Below are positions 59,923 through 64,000 of a DNA stretch of 64,000 nt, in pieces. Position numbers and translations under genes: made by a program. Every line of letters starts with the position of its first letter. The stretch's first letter is position 1. A model generated the notes under the pieces. The model ran no database searches. It worked only from the letters and a program-made list of their open reading frames with translations, and was not told the DNA's origin. Location of the stretch: contig OX638370.1 in the NCBI GenBank assembly GCA_951812925.1, forward strand, positions 79,466,004-79,530,003, in the 5' to 3' direction. The DNA is from Calliopum simillimum (lineage: Eukaryota > Arthropoda > Insecta > Diptera > Lauxaniidae).

Positions 59923-61166
59923 CGTAGGGCACTACTTATATTTCGGGAATAGCAAATAATAACAAACATTTTTAATTAAAAATGGCTTTATTGTTTTTCA
60001 AAATATTCCCCTTGATGATCAATACACTTTTGCATTCGTTCAAACCATTTGTCATAGCAGTTTTCCCATTCCTCTTGAGACACCTCCAACACATGGTTTT
60101 TGAACGCTTCAACTGCTTCTTTGGCGCTCGTAAATCGTTGACCACGAAGTTTACCTTTGATGTTCGGGAACAAGAAGAAGTCATTGGGTGCCAATTCAGG
60201 ACTATACGGAGGATGAGTAATCAATTCAATGTTTTGACTGCTCAAAAATTCACCTGTTTCACGAGATGTGTGAGAGCTCGCATTGTCATGATGGAGAATG
60301 ATTCGTCTTCGAGTTAGTTTTACGAATTACTCCGAAGACTTCTGGCAAACAAATGGTCGTATACCACTCAGAATTGACCGTCCTACGTTGCTCAAGCGGA
60401 ATAGTGGCCACATGACCCATTCGGCCGAAGAAACAGGCGACCATTTGCTTCGCTGTACTTCTTCCACGAACAACTTTTGTAGGATTTAGCTCGTCTTGGA
60501 ATACCCACACGTTCGATTGTTGTTTTGTTTCCGGCTCATACGCGTATATCCATAATTCGTCACCTGTCACGATCTTACACACGTCTTTTGAAGCACCACG
60601 GTCGAATTTGATAATCATTTCCTTACACCAAACGATGAGAGCCTTTTTTTGAGCGATTGCTAAATTATGGGGTTTCCAACGAGAACAAACGTTTTTTACA
60701 ACTAAGTGTTCATGCAAAATCGTATGTATTGGAGCGGAACTAATATGCAAGGATGCCTCTATCTCACAAAATGACCGATGACGATCTTTCATTTTCAGTT
60801 CATGCACTGCATCGATGTTTTGTGGCACAACAACCGATTTTGGACTTTCACGGAATTCGTCGGTGACCGAACTCCGATCACAATTGAATTCACTATACCA
60901 ACCATATATTGTGGTTTTTGATGGTGCTTTATCGCCATACAAAGAACTGAGTTCATCGACACATTTTTCTTGACATAATACACGTTGAAAGTTGTGAAAA
61001 ATAATCAAACGAAAACCTTTTCTTGGAATTTCCATTTTTTGGCCAAATTGATTTTCTTAACTTGTACATCAAAACGTTGTGAGTACGTTTATGCTAAAAA
61101 ATGTCAAACCTTATTATGGTGTTGCCAGATTGTGGCTAGTTCCCGAAATATTAGTAGTGCCTCTCG
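59923..61166 (-). mobile_element. Full-length mariner element (1244 bp)
   Basis: Left TIR 59923-59949 (CGTAGGGCACTACTTATATT then TCGGGAA) and right TIR 61140-61166 (TTCCCGAAATATTAGTAGTG then CCTCTCG) match at 24 of 27 positions, with TA on both outsides (59921-59922, 61167-61168). The length fits mariner, with a single transposase gene filling the interior. Confidence 0.95.
59988..61035 (-). pseudogene. Mariner DD34D transposase, one frameshift
   Basis: The ORF starts ATG at 61035 and is open to 60286; it resumes one frame away and ends at 59988. The frameshift is a single-base loss near 60310-60317, just before HHDNASSHTS. N-terminal half: paired-like helix-turn-helix region (ECVDELSSLYGD-like wording, then TTIYGWYSEF) and RSFCEIEASLHISSAPIHTI. 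Catalytic core: IVTGDELWIYAYEPETKQQS (first Asp), HHDNASSHTS (second Asp), then after exactly 34 residues the third Asp in YSPELAPNDFFLFPNIKGKL. This is the DD34D mariner signature. The C-terminus with FERMQKCIDHQGEYFEK is complete. The encoded protein would lack the last two catalytic residues, so this copy is not autonomous. Confidence 0.93.
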
Positions 61167-61168
61167 TA

Positions 61169-63254
61169 ATACGCCGTTGCTTCAAAAACTATTTAAGAGC
61201 TGCTAGATGCTAGAAGAGCTGCAGCATCAAATTATTTAGATTGTTCAGCAGAAGCTCATGTTTTATTTAAACGTTGGACTTGCTTCAAAAATAACCATAT
61301 TTTTCTCGATATTTTAAGTTTCTGATCACACTTTTTGTTTGCGTCAGTAACAAACACCCTGTTTGTTCTAGTTTTAAGTTTTCCCCTTTTTTCGTTTTCC
61401 CTTCTGATTCGCTATGGGCAGCACTTTTGCTGGCTCTTACTGTTTAAGGTTAGAGATTAATTATGTAAAAACCGGCAGTGTTCGAACTTACTCTCGTAAA
61501 TAAAGTACTTCCGCACTACCCGCAAAACAAAGTTTTTAACTTTTTTTTATAATTTTATTTTCGGTCGCGAAAATCTACATGGTCCATTCGATCCGTTTTT
61601 CCTAGTGCCGTGTTTGGAAAAAATTTTTTTTTAAATACAATTTCTTTTATTTTCCCTTTGCCGCCGTGTGTTTTTTTGTAAAAAAAAAATATAAACATTT
61701 TTTTATAATTTTTTGCCGCTGCGCGAGTGCCCTATAAGGAAAAAACACAAACATCTTTGTGATAAACAGTGATTTAAAAAAAAAAAAACAATATAAGTGA
61801 ATTTACTTTTGTATAAAAATATACAAATTTGAAAAAATTTTTTAGATTTTTTAAAAAAAAGTGCACGAAGTGCTCAAATTCTGCACAACCGTCATCATCA
61901 TCACTGCGTCAACAGAAGCAGCAGCAACATAAGCAACTGCAGCATTACAAATCTAGGCTTTTTGCGTTTTGCCGACGGCAATTTGGAATTCTTTGTTAAT
62001 TAAACGCTTTTCTTTATCAGACAAAGAAAATACGCAGGTATTTAATTTTCAAATTTTAAAGTGAAAAAAGTGATTTCTAAAGTCTCGGTTCCGGATACAT
62101 CAATTTTCAATTTTACATGTTACCATTTTGTCGGCAAAAGTGAGAAATTTCTGTAAATTTTGTAAATTTTTTTTTATTCAATTTGGTGAAATTTATAAAA
62201 TCACAGTTGAAAAAATAAAATTTTTCAAATATATATACATATATTCATCTGGAAAAGAACCGGAAAATCGCTGTAGCAATACAGTTTATTTTCCCGTTTC
62301 TATTTACATACGTTTATTTCTTTACATACGGGAAAATATATATATATATATAGCAGGAAAATTTTTTTTTTTTTTTTTTTTGGCGCAAAAATTTAAATTG
62401 TGTACATACGTACATACTGTATATACGAGGCGCTCACTTCGGTTTTTGCTTGGTTTCCAAACAGTTTTGGTTTTAACTCTTGTAATTTTTTTTACATAAA
62501 AAAGCCGCTTTTTTTTTCTCGTATAGAAAAATTGCGTTTGCTTATATAGAGTACAAGCAGCCGTTCTGCACTCTCACCCACGCACATTTTCGTGGTTTCT
62601 TTTGTGTCGCATCCGTAGTGATCGTTGCCAAAATCTCGCTTTGTGCTTAGTAAGTTTACAAAATCCACCCCCATTTTTTAATACAAAGAGTTCTTGCGCT
62701 CTTGTATAGTGCAGTTTTTTTTTTTTTGCTTCACATACATACATATGTACATGTGAAAGAGCTGTACAGTGGGTCAAATATATTTTTAACTTGTAAAAAA
62801 TATTTTTTGTAGTGGATTTTTTTATTTCTCTCTCTTCACATATATATTGTGAGCAAACTGCACAGTGGGCAAAAAATATTTTTTAAGTCGGAAAAAATAT
62901 TTTATTTGAAATTTCAAATTTTTTTTTATTTTTTTCTCTACAATACGATTGTGGTTTTTTCGTGCAATAATTTTTTATTTTATTTAAAAATATTATATTT
63001 CTATATTTATTACACATATATATAGTGCATATTTTTTGAAAATTTTCAGATTTTTGTTGTTTTTCTGTTGTTTTTTCGGAACTATATTTTTATTTCGCTA
63101 TTTTTTAAAGCGCTTTTTTGTGAAAGGTCGCTTATTTTGATTGGTGTTCGTGGTGATCAACTATTTTTTTTGTTTTTCTATCGCATTTTTTGATAAATCT
63201 ATTTGCTCCTAGTTCTAAATACTTTGGCTTTTTTGATACTTTGGAGAACAAAAT
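61169..63254 (+). promoter_or_regulatory. Probable LTR and leader of BEL/Pao element
   Basis: AT-rich stretch upstream of a BEL/Pao gag ORF. The left LTR edge is not certain; a TG at 61360 (TGTTTGTTCTAG) is one candidate. A good TATA element (TTATATAGAG) lies at 62542-62551, with GCAGCCGTTC and TGCACTCTC about 25-40 nt downstream, a plausible start region. A phrase of about 45 bp (ACAGTGGGTCAAATATATTT and ACAGTGGGCAAAAAATATTT) is duplicated at 62765 and 62861. TGGTGTTCGTGGTGATC at 63141 might be a primer-binding site because of its TGG start, but no CA immediately precedes it. Confidence 0.4.
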
Positions 63255-64000
63255 ATGTCGCAGCTAAAATCTTTTATCCGTCTGTCCGATTCGTTCATCG
63301 AATTCATATCCGACTTCGATAATGCTGAAGAGCATAACGTTTTCTCCCTAGAGGCTGAAAACGATGAACTTAAGGCGCAGTGGAGGAAAATTAAAGGTTC
63401 CTATGAAGCTTGTTTAGCCGAAGTAGATCAAGAAGGTGAAATTGATTCTGTTAAAAGCAAGTATCGCACCTGCTACCAAGCATATCTTCGGGTGGCAGGA
63501 AAAATTTCTGAGTTTTCTCAGAAAAAGCCTAAGCAAAGGGTCGTTGATGTTCCTTTACCAGAGCTTGATCACAGCATGGCTGTACCACCTTGCGATACAG
63601 AGGTTTTCGACGGCGATTACCTATCGTGGCCGTCCTTCAGGGACATGTTTACGGCCATCTATATAAACAACTCGCGGCTAGGTTCAGTGGAAAAACTTTT
63701 CCACTTAAATCAAAAAACACGTGGTGAGGCAAAGGAGATTGTGCGGAAATCTCCTTTAACGAATGATGGTTTTATGCAAGCTTGGCAAAATTTGTCTGAC
63801 AGGTACGAGAATAAACGTATCCTTGTCAATAGCCAGCTTAAAATTTTATTTAATTTACCTCAAGTGCCAAAAGAGTCTGGCACAGATCTCAAAAAGCTTC
63901 AACGGGATATCAACAGTTGTATTTTTGCACTCAAAACACACAACATTGATATCTCAAATTGGGATGCAATCCTTGTTTATTTATGTTCGACACGATTGCC
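63255..64000 (+). CDS. gag: BEL/Pao retrotransposon gag-like protein, partial
   Basis: Open from ATG at 63255 to the window end: 248 complete codons with no stop and none of the AT bias of the surroundings. Residues 1-90 are acidic and helical with coiled-coil character (AENDELKAQWRKIKGSYEAC). From about residue 115 the protein reads EVFDGDYLSWPSFRDMFTAI, then SVEKLFHLNQKTRGEAKEIV, LSDRYENKRILVNSQLKIL and ILVYLCSTRLP. These are the blocks of the DUF1759 region found in BEL/Pao gag proteins of insects. The zinc knuckle, aspartic protease, RT, RNase H and integrase would follow outside the window. The most intact coding sequence here, suggesting a young copy. The start is chosen as the first ATG upstream of the domain in the open frame. 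Confidence 0.88.
   Translation, partial: MSQLKSFIRLSDSFIEFISDFDNAEEHNVFSLEAENDELKAQWRKIKGSYEACLAEVDQEGEIDSVKSKYRTCYQAYLRVAGKISEFSQKKPKQRVVDVPLPELDHSMAVPPCDTEVFDGDYLSWPSFRDMFTAIYINNSRLGSVEKLFHLNQKTRGEAKEIVRKSPLTNDGFMQAWQNLSDRYENKRILVNSQLKILFNLPQVPKESGTDLKKLQRDINSCIFALKTHNIDISNWDAILVYLCSTRL

Overview
This window is AT-rich dipteran genomic DNA, most likely from a tephritid fruit fly. The species call is inference. It rests on two degenerate DD41D rosa-type mariners (a group described from Ceratitis), a DD34D mariner, a Jockey-clade LINE, a Helitron with typical insect termini and a BEL/Pao retrotransposon. I found no convincing exon of a host gene in 64 kb. Every recognisable protein-coding stretch belongs to, or sits inside, a transposable element (TE).

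Layout. 1-9.6 kb: a TA-flanked non-autonomous element (2194-3061), then copies of a dispersed repeat called family A here. One family A copy is split by an 848-bp solo-LTR-like insertion that carries a 121-bp tandem array. 11-12.7 kb: a long-arm foldback and a hAT transposase tail. 13.8-15.3 kb: a 5'-truncated Jockey LINE with an in-frame internal deletion. 15.5-19 kb: an LTR-like fragment, a TGTTGY low-complexity tract, and a large inverted repeat enclosing an RNase H relic. 20.8-29.7 kb: a chain of TIR and foldback elements, several nested inside one another with target-site duplications (TSDs) still readable. 34-38.5 kb: hairpin elements and a hAT-type MITE filled with an AAGACC-type array. 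39-48.7 kb: more family A, a second TA-flanked element like the first, and the two rosa relics. 48.7-50.1 kb: a Helitron loaded with a degenerate tandem array. 52.7-53.9 kb: a three-armed TIR element. 54.1-57.7 kb: a nested pair of TIR elements. 59.9-61.2 kb: a mariner with a single frameshift. 61.2-64 kb: a BEL/Pao element entering the window with an intact gag-like ORF that runs off the edge.

The most interesting locus is 55075-57589. It is a TA-flanked element with perfect 15-bp TIRs and dense subterminal arrays of a 21-bp unit built around CATGCAAAAATGTTA. Inside it, on the minus strand, is a clean four-exon gene with GT-AG introns and all phases compatible. Joined, it encodes a 270-residue protein with a SAM-like N-terminus and a basic tail. 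A further 126-codon open frame with no Met overlaps its end and looks like a frameshifted C-terminal domain. No DDE transposase is visible in this element. It is itself inserted into an older element with 58-bp TIRs.

Limits: all family calls come from reading motifs by eye; no database search or alignment was run. Boundaries of degenerate repeats are approximate, to roughly 10-30 bp, unless a TSD or TIR edge is quoted.
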